Assembly (NCBI RefSeq): GCF_009569385.1
Contig: NZ_WBOF01000001.1
Coordinates: forward strand, 4,751,501-4,815,500
Length of the DNA stretch: 64,000 nt
Direction: 5' to 3'
Source: Streptomyces kaniharaensis
GTDB taxonomy: Bacteria > Actinomycetota > Actinomycetes > Streptomycetales > Streptomycetaceae
Position 1 is the stretch's first letter; each line of letters starts with the position of its first letter. Positions 35,089 to 45,074 of this stretch are shown piece after piece. The notes under the pieces were generated by a model. That model made no database searches, was not told where the DNA came from, and saw only the letters and a program-made list of their open reading frames with translations. A program made the position numbers and the translations under genes.

Positions 35089-36450
35089 ATGTACCTCAAG
35101 AACGTGCGGGTGCGGAACGTTCGTGGTTTCCGCGGCGCCCGTGAGGTGGACCTTGACCTCACCCGGCCCGACGGCTCGTATGCCGGGTGGACGGTTCTGG
35201 CTGGCCGCAATGGGTCTGGCAAGTCGACGTTGCTGCGCGCTGTCGCGCTGGCAGTCAGTGGGCCGAGTGCAGCACGAGGACTGGTGTCCGGCTTCGACTC
35301 GTGGATCAGCGATGAGTGCTCCGAGGCATTCGCGGAGGTATGCCTGCATCCGGACCCGTCGGAGGACAGGTTCACTACTACGGGGAGGCCTCCGGCTGGC
35401 GTGTTCTGGGCGGGCTTGAAGTGGACCGCGCCGGAAACCGCCACCGCGGCTGGAAGACATGCTCAGCCGGCCCTGAGCGCCGTGGTCTACAGGAAGGCGC
35501 CCACTGCTGCCCAGCGCGGGCCGTGGGCGGACAATCCGGTGGGGTGGTTCTGCGCGGGCTACGGGCCGTTCCGCCGGCTTGCCGGCGGATCGGGGGAGGT
35601 TCAACGGCGTATGGCGGGATCGGGCGCGGTAGCCAGGTTGACCAGTCTCTTTCACGAGGACGCCTCGCTGGCCGAGGGCGTCAGCTGGCTGATCGAGCAG
35701 CACCTTCGGTCCTTGGAGAACCGCCCGGGCGCAGCCGAGCTGAAGCAGACCGCTCTGGAGATTCTCGGCGACGAACTTCTACCTGACGACTACGCCATTG
35801 GCGACGTCGACTCCGACGGTTTGTGGGTCGCGCACGGCGGCCGGTCCTTCGCTCTACGCGAGATGAGCGACGGCTACCGGACCGTTGCTGCGCTGGTGGT
35901 CGACATCCTCAAGCAGCTCCACGACACTTACGGCGCCATTCACGTCGAACGTGACAGCGGCCACCCGGTCGTGACCGTTCCCGGTGTCGTGATCATCGAC
36001 GAGATCGATGCACACCTGCACGTGTCATGGCAGAAGCGGATTGGGGGCTGGCTCAAGCAGCATTTCCCGCTGGTGCAGTTCCTCGTCACCACCCACAGCC
36101 CCTACATCTGTCAGGCGGCCGACCCTGGCGGACTGATTCGCCTGCCTGGGCCCGATGTCGATGAAACTCCCGAAGTTGTTGGGGTGGATCTGTATGACCG
36201 GGTGGTGTTCGGCAGCGGCGACGATGCGGTGCTGTCCGAACTCTTCGGCCTCGACACTCCGTATTCGCAGCGCGCGGACGAGGCCCGGGCTCTCCTGGTG
36301 ACACTGGAAATGAAGATCGTGGCTGGCGAGGCTGACGAGCAGGAGCGGGAGCGCTACCGCCAGCTGAAGCGGATGCTGACCAGCTCCCCGTCCGCTCGAG
36401 TCGACGAGGTCGCTGCACACCTGCACTCCCTGACCGGACACGTCGCGTGA
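35089..36450 (+). CDS. ptuA: AAA ATPase, Septu PtuA-like
   Basis: The 453-residue protein starts MYLKNVRVRNVRGFRG, the typical RecF/OLD-type N-terminus. Walker A is LAGRNGSGKSTLL (near residue 45) and Walker B is VVIIDEIDAHLH (near 305), followed by the H-loop LVTTHSPYI. The signature-like stretch LREMSDGYRT lies between. It overlaps the downstream HNH nuclease gene by GTGA. An ABC-type ATPase coupled to an HNH nuclease is the composition of the Septu antiphage system (PtuA-PtuB), which restricts phage by nuclease action. ATG 35089 follows GGAGG. The specific Septu assignment rests on gene pairing, not on a database comparison. Confidence 0.75.
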   Translation: MYLKNVRVRNVRGFRGAREVDLDLTRPDGSYAGWTVLAGRNGSGKSTLLRAVALAVSGPSAARGLVSGFDSWISDECSEAFAEVCLHPDPSEDRFTTTGRPPAGVFWAGLKWTAPETATAAGRHAQPALSAVVYRKAPTAAQRGPWADNPVGWFCAGYGPFRRLAGGSGEVQRRMAGSGAVARLTSLFHEDASLAEGVSWLIEQHLRSLENRPGAAELKQTALEILGDELLPDDYAIGDVDSDGLWVAHGGRSFALREMSDGYRTVAALVVDILKQLHDTYGAIHVERDSGHPVVTVPGVVIIDEIDAHLHVSWQKRIGGWLKQHFPLVQFLVTTHSPYICQAADPGGLIRLPGPDVDETPEVVGVDLYDRVVFGSGDDAVLSELFGLDTPYSQRADEARALLVTLEMKIVAGEADEQERERYRQLKRMLTSSPSARVDEVAAHLHSLTGHVA

Positions 36451-37190
36451 TCCGGATCCGGCGGCCTCCGCTGCCGGAGCCGCCGCGCTCCCGCATGGCC
36501 GAATGCACCTGTGAGATCGCGCTGGCCCCGGAACCGGAGACCAAGGCGCGACAGCTCTGGAAGCACACGACCGTACGACGCCACGTGCACGTGCCGCTTC
36601 GAGACCTCCTCGCGGACATGGCAGCCGGACGCGAGCGGTGCATGTATTGCGGGGATAACCAAGGCACTGACATCGACCACTTCGAGCCGATCGACCGGCA
36701 CCCGATGCGCGCCTTCGACTGGACTAACCACGTCCTCGCCTGCTCTCTGTGTAACAGCCATCTGAAGGGCGCCGCGTTCCCGCTCGACGAAGACGGGAAG
36801 CCGCTGCTGATCGATCCCACGGTCGAAGACCCGACACCACACCTCCGCCTGATCCTGGCGGTCGGCATGTACCACCCGCTCACCCCCAGAGGCCAGGCCA
36901 CCATCGAGTTGTTCGACCTCAACCGGGGCCTGCTGGCCAAGGGCCGGATACACGCCTTCCACATCACCAAAGCCTGCGTCGCCCAGTGGGCCAGCGCCAC
37001 GGCCCAGGGCGACCACGAAGCCGCCGCCCACTGGGCCGCAGTCGTCAACGAACAGCCGATGGCCGACGTCGTCCAGGCGATGCTGCACCAGGCCCTCGAC
37101 CCAGCCGCTGCGGTCCTCTTCGAGGACGACCCCCAGCTCCTCGCCCACCTCCGCGAGCCCCAGCTCCGATCGGCGCTGCTCATCCAGTAA
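36447..37190 (+). CDS. ptuB: HNH endonuclease, Septu PtuB-like
   Basis: The 247-residue protein contains an HNH nuclease core with two zinc-binding CxxC knuckles: CMYCGDNQGTDIDHFEPI (residues about 66-83, with the catalytic DH) and LACSLCNSHLKG. It starts at GTG 36447, overlapping the ATPase stop codon. The layout resembles retron/Septu-associated HNH nucleases. Predicted partner is the upstream ATPase. Confidence 0.75.
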   Translation: MIRIRRPPLPEPPRSRMAECTCEIALAPEPETKARQLWKHTTVRRHVHVPLRDLLADMAAGRERCMYCGDNQGTDIDHFEPIDRHPMRAFDWTNHVLACSLCNSHLKGAAFPLDEDGKPLLIDPTVEDPTPHLRLILAVGMYHPLTPRGQATIELFDLNRGLLAKGRIHAFHITKACVAQWASATAQGDHEAAAHWAAVVNEQPMADVVQAMLHQALDPAAAVLFEDDPQLLAHLREPQLRSALLIQ

Positions 37191-37350
37191 AACGTCGGCG
37201 GCCGGGCGGGCCGGTTCGCGCACTGCGTCTTGGCACGGTAGTCCACCGATGCTGGTTGAATTGAGCCGGGACGCTCTGTCGGACAAGGCGGCCAGACCTT
37301 GACGGTGCGGCTGTAGAGCATCTCCAGGTCTTCGAACCGAATGCGGGTTT

Positions 37351-38769
37351 CTACCGGATCCGCTGCGTGCGGCGGACAGCAGGCTCCTTGGGGAGAATGC
37401 GCAGTGCCATGACGGTGCCGTCGTCACGGAAGGACGTAGGACCCCAGCCGGGTGCAGTGGTTCCGGTTGGCCATACATCCCGGCGTTCGTAGGCGAGGCG
37501 GCGGTACTCCTCCACCTTCCCCATCTCCAGGAGCTCGTACAGGGGTGCCGCCATTCCGGAGAACGCCTCGACTCGTTGTCCGTCGAGCCGGAAGACCTGG
37601 TCGGTGCCGACGAAACGCTCACCGTTGAAGGTGTGGTGGGCGTCGCGGACACTGGCCGCGCCCGCGAAGGTACGTTCCTGGTAACGGTGGCGGCCCTGTA
37701 CGGCGGTCAGGTAACGGCTGATCTCTCTGCCGGCTCCGGTCCAGGCGAGTTGCCCGGCGGCGCCGGTAGCCGCCAGTACCTGGGCGAACCAGCTGAGTTC
37801 CTTGACCGGTATGAGGAAAGCGTTGTGCCTGTGCTCTCGGGGAAGGCCTTCCGGGCCGGGAACACGGACGGTGTCTACGTACTGCAGACTGCGCTTCAGC
37901 CGGCGGTCGATGTCGGAGCCGTCCTCGAGGTCGAGGTGCGCGTTCCGCAGCTGCGCGCTGCCGGATGCCTGCAGGGCGTGGACAGTGATGCCGCCGGGGG
38001 CAAGGAGCTCGGTCGACATCAGCAAGCAGCCGGTGTTGTTCCAAGTCCCGATGTGGAGGTGTTCGACACGTTCGCTGGCCCTCGCGAGCTGGCGGAACGT
38101 GGTGCGCTGCGCCTTGCCGGTGCGCGGGGTGGCGATTTGGTGGTTGCCGCTGGCTGTCACGGCGTAGACGATCGACGGCTCGTCAGGCTTCCAGGCCTCG
38201 ATGAGGTAGTCCGGGCGGGGCCATGCGCCGAGCGTGGGTTGCTTGTCGCTGCGTGCGAATCCGGGTAGGAGTGCGGCTTCGGCGTCGATGGTGGCGATGA
38301 TGCGGTCGGGGTGGCGCAGACGGATGGTGCGCTCGGCCAGGGCGAGGCCGAAGGCGCGTCCGAGTTCCCGTGCCTGAAGGCCGCGGTGGAACTGCTCGGG
38401 ACTCTCGCCGCTGGAGCTGAGCCGTAGATGAGCGCCCTTGGGGGTGGCCATGGCTCGGCAGTACTTCAGGGACTGCCAGTGCTCGGCGAGTCCTCGACCC
38501 TGTCCGTGCCGGGCCAGTGTGCTGGACCTGGCGAGGGTGCCCAGCACCTGCCAGGTGGTGAGCGTGAGGTCCTCGCGTTCGGCGGCGGGTAGCGGCTCGG
38601 TCAACGGCTTGCGGAACACCTCCTCCTTGTTCTCGGCCTTTCGGGCGCGTTCGCGGTCGATTCCGGCGGCGGCCTTGTCAGCGTCCGACACCAGCTGGGC
38701 GGCGGAGCGGACGTGGACGCGGGTGGTGTCGGCGAGTTCGGCCAAGATCCGGTCGGTCGCTGCGGACAT
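37351..38769 (-). CDS. Hypothetical protein, third gene of helicase-nuclease operon
   Basis: The 472-residue soluble protein (MSAATDRILAELADTTRVHV) has no recognised family. An N-terminal helical region with many charged residues (DADKAAAGIDRERARKAENKEEVF) is followed by a mixed domain. IIATIDAEAALLP, PRPDYLIEAW and SIVYAVTASGNHQ could form a degenerate nuclease-like beta core, but catalytic residues are not convincing. It lies 183 bases after the HEPN-like gene on the same strand, so it is probably the last gene of the operon that begins at 44258. Confidence 0.6.
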   Translation of the reverse strand: MSAATDRILAELADTTRVHVRSAAQLVSDADKAAAGIDRERARKAENKEEVFRKPLTEPLPAAEREDLTLTTWQVLGTLARSSTLARHGQGRGLAEHWQSLKYCRAMATPKGAHLRLSSSGESPEQFHRGLQARELGRAFGLALAERTIRLRHPDRIIATIDAEAALLPGFARSDKQPTLGAWPRPDYLIEAWKPDEPSIVYAVTASGNHQIATPRTGKAQRTTFRQLARASERVEHLHIGTWNNTGCLLMSTELLAPGGITVHALQASGSAQLRNAHLDLEDGSDIDRRLKRSLQYVDTVRVPGPEGLPREHRHNAFLIPVKELSWFAQVLAATGAAGQLAWTGAGREISRYLTAVQGRHRYQERTFAGAASVRDAHHTFNGERFVGTDQVFRLDGQRVEAFSGMAAPLYELLEMGKVEEYRRLAYERRDVWPTGTTAPGWGPTSFRDDGTVMALRILPKEPAVRRTQRIR

Positions 38770-38952
38770 CTGCGGTTCCCTCACTTCCGGTTGTGGGTGG
38801 CTGCATGCGCAGTTGACGTGGGTGCGGGGTCGGGCCAGGCCCGCGCCCCTGGTGGGAGGACGCGGGTTGACTGTTTCGGCCTGATCGGCCGGCGCGGCGG
38901 TCCGGCAGGGTGCCCTCGCCTGCGTGGGGCCGGGGCTCGTTCGTGTGCCCGG

Positions 38953-39801
38953 TCAGGAGGTGGGCTGCGGTCGGCTGGCGTGGAGGTCGTTGAGCACAGC
39001 ACCAACCACCTGCCAGGACACGTTGAGCGTGTCGCGGTCGGGGGTGTGGGTGGCGTCGATCTCCTGGCGGGGGTGGACATAGTTGCGGTACTCGCGCAGC
39101 TCGTGGCAGAACTTTTCGATGTCGGCGTCGATCCAGCCGGCGGTGTGGCAGCGCTTGATGAGTTCGGCCAGGGAGATCTTGTCGACCTTGGCGTTGCCGA
39201 GCAGTGAGGGGTCGCGTTCCAGGACGGCGCGCAGCAGGACGCCTTCGAGGATGCTGCCGAGCATGATGATCGCGGCGACGTGGGCGCCGTTTTCGTAGCA
39301 GGTCTGTGCTTCGTCCATGCGGGATTGAAGGACCTGGGCGGCGCGGGGGTCGGTGATGATGTCGGCGAGGGTGCCGCGGAACTCGGCGGGGGAGTGGTGT
39401 CCGGGGCCGGCGAGTGCCGGGTCGCAGGTGATGATGCGGGGCCGGCCTCCTGGGGTGACGATGCGAAGGCCTTCGTGGATCAGGAAGGCGTTGACAGCGG
39501 TGACGACGGCGGCGAGCTGCTCCGGTTCGTCGAGGTACTCCAGTGGCTCGGCCAGCCGGAGTAGAACCTTCTCCAACTGGCCAGGCAAGTGGCGGCGTTC
39601 GATGAGGAGTTCAACAGTCCATTCGCGGCGGTATTGTCCCTGGTAGGCGGGGACGTGTTCCCAGCCAGCGCGCGTGAGGAACTCGGAGATGTCCCGGCCG
39701 CTGCGGTAGTAGAGGTCGTCGTCTCCGCAGATGACGCGGGCAAGCTCCTTGAGGGTGGCGACATCGAGCTGGGAGATGTCGGGAGCGGTGGTGTCGGTCA
39801 C
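38953..39801 (-). CDS. HEPN-like protein with N-terminal effector-associated-type domain
   Basis: The 282-residue protein starts at GTG 39801, overlapping the helicase stop (GTGA). The C-terminal part (MDEAQTCYENGAHVAAIIMLGSILEGVL, then HELREYRNYVHPRQE) is a helical HEPN-type domain with an R-x6-H motif (REYRNYVH), the usual RNase signature. The N-terminal part (LDVATLKELARVICGDDDLYYR, ISEFLTRAGW) resembles short death-like adaptor domains. This suggests a toxic effector linked to the helicase-nuclease, an idea based on motif and gene coupling only. Confidence 0.6.
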   Translation of the reverse strand: MTDTTAPDISQLDVATLKELARVICGDDDLYYRSGRDISEFLTRAGWEHVPAYQGQYRREWTVELLIERRHLPGQLEKVLLRLAEPLEYLDEPEQLAAVVTAVNAFLIHEGLRIVTPGGRPRIITCDPALAGPGHHSPAEFRGTLADIITDPRAAQVLQSRMDEAQTCYENGAHVAAIIMLGSILEGVLLRAVLERDPSLLGNAKVDKISLAELIKRCHTAGWIDADIEKFCHELREYRNYVHPRQEIDATHTPDRDTLNVSWQVVGAVLNDLHASRPQPTS

Positions 39802-42800
39802 TGGGATCCTTCCGTGGCGGTCGAGGTGGCGTGCGGGTCTTCGTCGGTGCTCTTCGGATCTATGCCGAGCCGCTGCAGGAGCGGCCACAGGCTGGCGAGG
39901 GCTGACTCGGGGTCGCGGCGGAACTCGCTGTCGCGGACGCGCCAGAACTGCCAGCCGACGCGTTCCAGATCGCGCTCGCGCTGGTGGTCCTTGCGGACAT
40001 CGTCGGCGTCGGAGTGGTAGTAGTCGCCGTCGCATTCGACGGCGAGGCGCTGGTGGGTGCCGACGACGACCAGGTCGATACGCTTGCCGCCGGCAGGGAA
40101 CTGGGGTACGACCCGGTAGCCGCGCGCGGTGATCGCCAGGTACACGCGCTGCTCGAACAGGGACTCGAATGCGCGGTTCGGTCGGTCCGGGTGGACCGGC
40201 CCGATGTCCTGGCTGTCGTAGGCAGCGCCCGGGTCTTCGATGTGGGCCAGGAGTTTCAGGCGCAGGTCGTCCGTTTTGAGGCGGTGGCGGGGCACGGAGT
40301 GGAACAGGTGCATCTGGTCGCGGGCCCGACTGGCGGCCACGTTGTAGTTTTGCCGTTCGAACCGGTTGCCTCCCCAGATGCGGCCCGGGCTAGTGACCAC
40401 CATCGACAGGAGGATCACGTCGCGTTCGTCGCCCTGGAATCCGGAGGGGACATCGACGCGCAAGGCATGCCGTTGCCGGGCGGTGGCGGGGATCTTGGCG
40501 TTGATGAGCCGTTCGATGACGCGGACCTGCTGATGGCCCTGGAGGACGATGACTCCGAAGGTACGGTCGCTGTAGGCGGGGTCGTCGATCAGGGTGGCGA
40601 GGTGGTCGACGAGGGCTTCAGCTTCGCGGACGTTGTGGATGCGGCCATCGCGGCCCGCCACGACGGCGTCCGCAATGAAGTGGGTGGCCAACGGCGGCAG
40701 CCGGTCCCCGCCGAACTGCCGCAGCGGGACGAGCGCCTTGTCGTAGAACTCGTCGGAGGACCACTTGATGATCTCCGGCATGCAGCGGAAGTGCTCGGTC
40801 AACCGGATCACTTTGGGGAAGAAGTTGGTCAGCAGCCCGTAGAGATTGGTGTGGGCGGTGTAGAGCTGCCGCAGGCGCGGGGGCAGGTCGGGCAGGTAGG
40901 CCGTGAGCCGGTCCTGCACGATCTGGAGCGGGCCGAGCGCGTTCGGCGGTGGGGTGCACTGCTTGTCGTCGCCGACGACGATGACGCGCGGCGCGAGCCA
41001 CAGCAGGAACAGGTTGTCGATACTGGCCTGGCTGGCCTCGTCGACGATGACCACATCGAAGGCGTCCCGGTGCGCCTGGAGGGTTTCGGCGACTTGGGCG
41101 ATCGGCATCACCCAGGCGGGCACGGCGTCCCGGGCCACGTTCATGGCGTCGCGTGCGGCCGCGCGATAGAGGCCGGCATGGCGGCCGGTTCCCTTGCCGA
41201 CGGATGTCATGTGGGAGCGGTATGCCTGCAGGGCGGAGCGCTGCTCGGGAGTGATCCTGGCGATCAGGTGGGCGCGGGCGCGGGCCGCGACCAGGTCTCC
41301 GGTGACGATTTCGAGTCGCTGGTCCAGCTGGGCGAGTTCGGCCTGGAGCCGGTGGTCGAGGCCTGCGGTGGGCTGCTGCGCGACGAAGCGGGACGCGGCC
41401 GCCCAGGCGAAGGCGGGGCCGAGCCGGTTCATTCGCTGGTCCCAGACGGGGTGGTTGGGGTCGCGGGTGAGTCGGTCCGCGAGCGTGGGGTGTGCCTGTT
41501 GCAGGGTGGTGAGCAGTTCGACGCAGCGGCGGTGGGACGAGGCGGCGTCGCGCGCGTCCAGGAGCATTTGGAGCGCCGCCGCGTAGGCGTTGGGGTCGCG
41601 GTCGCGCAGGGCGTCTGCGAGGGCGAGTGCGGCCGGGGCGGGAGTGGCGTGGGCGCGCAACTCCCTTTCGCGGGTGTCGAGATCGCGGTCGGCCGCGTCG
41701 GCCTCCCGGCGGCGGCCGAGCGCATCTTCTGCCTGGACGAGGTCGTGCCATTCCTCCGGGGTGTTCAACGGGATGCGCAGGCCGTGTCGGTTCAGGAGAG
41801 AGTCGGCGCTCTCGCGGGCCCTGGCGAAGGTGTCGATGGCGGCGAGTTGCTCGTGATGTTCGACCAGGCGTGCTAGCTGGGTGTGGGGGTCGGCAGGCGG
41901 CCAGGTGACACCGGCCGCGTTCCAGCGGGCGGTGGCAGCGAGGACGTCGCGGTGGGCGCGGACATGGGCGATCAAGGTGTCGAGGGCGTCGACACTCTGT
42001 GGGACGCGTCCGTCGACGGCGCAGGTCTGCAGGCTCTCCTGGGTGCGCTTTTGGACGGCCGTGGGAAAGCGGGTTCGGAGTTTGCCGCCGTCACGCAGAT
42101 AGTCCCGCAGTTCTTCCGCGCAGTGGATGAGGCTGGCTGCCCGGTCCTGAGTAAGCGGCTCGGGCAGGGCGACGGTGGCCATGCCGGTGGCCTCCAGCAG
42201 ACTGCGTGCCTGTTCCAGGTCGGGGCCGACTGCTGTGACGCGCTGCCAGACGTAGGTCTCCCGGCGTGCGAGCCGATCGGTCAGGGCGCGGGTCTGCCAG
42301 TGGTCGCGAGGCCACCGGGCGGGGCTGTCGGGCAGGCCGAGGCGGTGCAGTGCCTTCAATGCCTCGGCGAGATGGTGGGCGATCTCGTCGGTGACGGCGA
42401 TCGGGAGGCTCGTGAGCGCATCGCGAACCCGGAGTGTCGAGGTGTCGAGACCGCTGTCTGCGGAACGTGACGCTTCGATGAGCAAGCCCGTTTCATCGGC
42501 CCCGAGGAGATCGGCTTCGGCGGGGAGCCAGCCCGGGTTGTCCTCCTTCATCGCACCTGCCCGCAGCAGGAGGAGAAGCTCCAGGGCGTCAGCCGCGAGG
42601 AGCGGTGGTATTGGTGCGGCCTGCTCGGGGAGGGTACCGATCCAGTCCAGCTGGTCGGCCTCAGCCTGCACCTGCGATACGAGGGCGGCGAGGGTGCCCT
42701 CGTATCCCGGGGCGACGCCCGAGTGATGTTCGGTCTCTGCGACACGCGCGGCGACGATCCGGTCGGTGACGGAGTCAATTCGGGCACGTAGCCGGTCGCG

Positions 42801-44258
42801 TTCGGCTGTGAGCCGGTCGACGGCAGCGGTGACGGCCTCGGGGTCGGCCGCAGCGACCTGGTCGATCAGCGTGTTCACGGTCCGGTCCAGCTCGCTGGTT
42901 CCGTCGCGACTGGTGGCGCTCAGCAGGAGCACACACAGCTCCCGGACCGCCGGCGGGAGCTTGCTCAGCAGAACTGTCAGCGGCTGATCCCGGGCGCTGG
43001 TGACCAGGACGCGCTTGCCCTCCGCGAGGAGCGCGGCGGTCAGGTTCGCGATCGTGTGCGTCTTGCCAGTACCCGGCGGTCCCTGGACCACGACCCCGGT
43101 GTCCTGTTCGAGCCGCCGCAGCACCTGCCGCTGCTGCGCATTCGTCTTCAACGGGAACAGCGGGTCGTCCCCCAACAAGGGTTCGGGTAGGGCCCCGGTC
43201 CAGGCGCGGCGCTCGCTGTCGTTGGCCAGTGTCACCAGCTGCGCGATGCCCAACGGGGCGTACGCCTCGGACGCGATCGAATCGCCGATCTGCTCGTAGA
43301 CACGGATAAGGGCATTGCGGTCACGTGGGCGCAGCACCAGCGCGGGTGCGTAGGTCAGGCGCGCGACCGGGTCGCCGGCCCTGCCCGGCGCCTCCCAAGC
43401 CGCGGTGAACACCACGGGCCGGGCGAGCGCACGCTCCTGCCACTGAGCCAGCTGCTCAAGGACCGCCTCCCCCAAGGGGTGCGGGGACCGGGCCTGTAGT
43501 TCCTCCCCAACAGCGATCGCACGTTCCGGATCCCATCCGTCGTCGCTGTCGAGGAAGTCCTGGTCCTCCACCCGCAGTGCGCCCTCCGGAGCCAGCCGCA
43601 CCGTCAGCCGGGCAGTGCGCCGGTCCACGGCCGTGTGCAGCCGCTGCGTCAGCATGTGGCGGAACACGCCCGCGCCGGCAGAGTCCTCGAACGACAGCAG
43701 GCCGACCGCCAGGACGAGCTCGCGCTGGTCGTCCTGCACCGCCAGCACCTGGTGCCACGCGTACAAGCCCTCGTATAGGCTCCGACGCGGAGCGTCCTGT
43801 TGCTCTGCCTCCGCCCAACGCCGCCACCTGGCCAACCACGTCGCGTATGCGGCCAACTGCTCCGCCGCCTCATGCCGGGGAACCAACTCTCCAGCTACCG
43901 GCACCGGATCCTGCGGTCCGACCTGTACCGCCGGTCCCTCCCCCGCGAGAGGCGGATCCCCCGCGTATGGGTCAGCCGCTGCTACCGGATCCACCCACCC
44001 CTCAAGCACAGCAGGCAACTCCGGAGGTGCGGCAGGCGGAACGAAGTCCAGTGACAACACCAAGCCGTCCTCGCGCTCACACGGCTGGGCCACATCCTCC
44101 GGCAAGTCGGCCAACCACAGAATCTCCCTCGACTTGTCCCGGCAGTCCCGCACCCGGCGGGTACCGGTCTGCACCAGCTCCCGCAGGAAGCTGACCAACT
44201 GTGTCGTCGCGGCGACGATCTCCGGGTTGCGCGCATGCCGCGTGGAGGAACTCACCAT
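39798..44258 (-). CDS. SF1 helicase with C-terminal Vsr-like nuclease
   Basis: The 1486-residue protein has an N-terminal region of about 370 residues and Walker A GPPGTGKT at 393-400. A helical insertion of some 600 residues follows. Next come Walker B VVIVDEASQAS, VVGDDKQCTPP, the LTEHFRCMPEII motif, FQGDERDVI and NVAASRARDQM (motifs II to VI of SF1 DNA/RNA helicases). The last 130 residues form a DUF559/Vsr-like endonuclease: GKRIDLVVVGTHQRLAVECDGDYYH, then KDHQRERDLERVGWQFWRV. Such helicase-Vsr fusions are linked to antiphage islands. ATG 44258 is preferred (GGGAG upstream) over 44285. It heads a three-gene minus-strand operon. Confidence 0.85.
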   Translation of the reverse strand: MVSSSTRHARNPEIVAATTQLVSFLRELVQTGTRRVRDCRDKSREILWLADLPEDVAQPCEREDGLVLSLDFVPPAAPPELPAVLEGWVDPVAAADPYAGDPPLAGEGPAVQVGPQDPVPVAGELVPRHEAAEQLAAYATWLARWRRWAEAEQQDAPRRSLYEGLYAWHQVLAVQDDQRELVLAVGLLSFEDSAGAGVFRHMLTQRLHTAVDRRTARLTVRLAPEGALRVEDQDFLDSDDGWDPERAIAVGEELQARSPHPLGEAVLEQLAQWQERALARPVVFTAAWEAPGRAGDPVARLTYAPALVLRPRDRNALIRVYEQIGDSIASEAYAPLGIAQLVTLANDSERRAWTGALPEPLLGDDPLFPLKTNAQQRQVLRRLEQDTGVVVQGPPGTGKTHTIANLTAALLAEGKRVLVTSARDQPLTVLLSKLPPAVRELCVLLLSATSRDGTSELDRTVNTLIDQVAAADPEAVTAAVDRLTAERDRLRARIDSVTDRIVAARVAETEHHSGVAPGYEGTLAALVSQVQAEADQLDWIGTLPEQAAPIPPLLAADALELLLLLRAGAMKEDNPGWLPAEADLLGADETGLLIEASRSADSGLDTSTLRVRDALTSLPIAVTDEIAHHLAEALKALHRLGLPDSPARWPRDHWQTRALTDRLARRETYVWQRVTAVGPDLEQARSLLEATGMATVALPEPLTQDRAASLIHCAEELRDYLRDGGKLRTRFPTAVQKRTQESLQTCAVDGRVPQSVDALDTLIAHVRAHRDVLAATARWNAAGVTWPPADPHTQLARLVEHHEQLAAIDTFARARESADSLLNRHGLRIPLNTPEEWHDLVQAEDALGRRREADAADRDLDTRERELRAHATPAPAALALADALRDRDPNAYAAALQMLLDARDAASSHRRCVELLTTLQQAHPTLADRLTRDPNHPVWDQRMNRLGPAFAWAAASRFVAQQPTAGLDHRLQAELAQLDQRLEIVTGDLVAARARAHLIARITPEQRSALQAYRSHMTSVGKGTGRHAGLYRAAARDAMNVARDAVPAWVMPIAQVAETLQAHRDAFDVVIVDEASQASIDNLFLLWLAPRVIVVGDDKQCTPPPNALGPLQIVQDRLTAYLPDLPPRLRQLYTAHTNLYGLLTNFFPKVIRLTEHFRCMPEIIKWSSDEFYDKALVPLRQFGGDRLPPLATHFIADAVVAGRDGRIHNVREAEALVDHLATLIDDPAYSDRTFGVIVLQGHQQVRVIERLINAKIPATARQRHALRVDVPSGFQGDERDVILLSMVVTSPGRIWGGNRFERQNYNVAASRARDQMHLFHSVPRHRLKTDDLRLKLLAHIEDPGAAYDSQDIGPVHPDRPNRAFESLFEQRVYLAITARGYRVVPQFPAGGKRIDLVVVGTHQRLAVECDGDYYHSDADDVRKDHQRERDLERVGWQFWRVRDSEFRRDPESALASLWPLLQRLGIDPKSTDEDPHATSTATEGSQ

Positions 44259-44659
44259 CACTCCCTGTCGTCTGGTGGCGAACATTCAAGAATGAGGGAG
44301 TTCTCCAGGCCGAGCATGCGGACGACGAACGATGTCCTGATTCGGTGCATGCCTGGCGCAATTGTTAAGTCGGTTCTCTTCAAGGCCGACTGACGGCTGC
44401 TTGAGGATCGGTGCGGACGGGTGCCGGGATGTGCAGGTCTGTTCGTCGCGTCGTTTCCCACGGGGGGATGGCTGCTGCCGGCGGGCCCATTCTCGGCTGG
44501 CGGCTGCGACACCGGCGGCTGCGGCAGGGGCGGCTGCGGCTGGTCTGCCGGTGCGCCCAGGCCTACGTCCCGCTCCAAGAGCTGATCAGGCGGCGTTGCC
44601 GCACTGGCCGGTGCCGGCTTGATGGTGCCGACCGGCCTTGCTCGGGCAATACCGGTCGA

Positions 44660-45074
44660 TCGAACGCCTCGCGTTCCTTGCGGTCGGGGCGTCAGTGATC
44701 GCGTTGACGGAGTCGCGGGCGGCAGGGTTGATGAGGTGGCCGTAGATGTCGCTGATGGTGCGATGGCGGCGCGGCGGCGCAGGGTCTGGGAGATGACGGT
44801 GACCTCGACATGGTTCGTGAGCACAATGGTGGCCAGGTGTCGCACGTCATGGGATGGCAGCCATCTCGCGCGCGGCCTCGGCACGGCTCGCGAACACGCC
44901 CCGCCAGCGGACACGACGCAGGCCCTCCTCCCGCGCGAGATTGACGGCGTACGTCCACGTCCCGTACTTGAGGTCCCCGGCCAGCCGTGGGCACCACGGC
45001 CCGAGCTGATTCCTGTTTCCGTCCGTGCACCCACACCGCCGATAGACCCGGCCACGCCGCGAACGCTGTCCCAT
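44660..45074 (-). pseudogene. Integrase remnant with internal deletion
   Basis: The frame from 45074 gives RGRVYRRCGCTDGNRNQLGPWCPRL and GTWTYAVNL, the N-terminus of the integrase family seen at 15405 and 48816, then stops after 75 residues. Directly downstream, in other frames, the C-terminal signature DVRHLATIVL, VISQTLRR and IYGHLINPAARDSVNAI can be read. The core-binding and most of the catalytic domain are therefore deleted. Confidence 0.65.

Noticed and set aside
39984-41876. 630-residue plus-strand frame opposite the helicase gene
   Set aside because: Antisense artefact; the minus strand holds clear helicase motifs.
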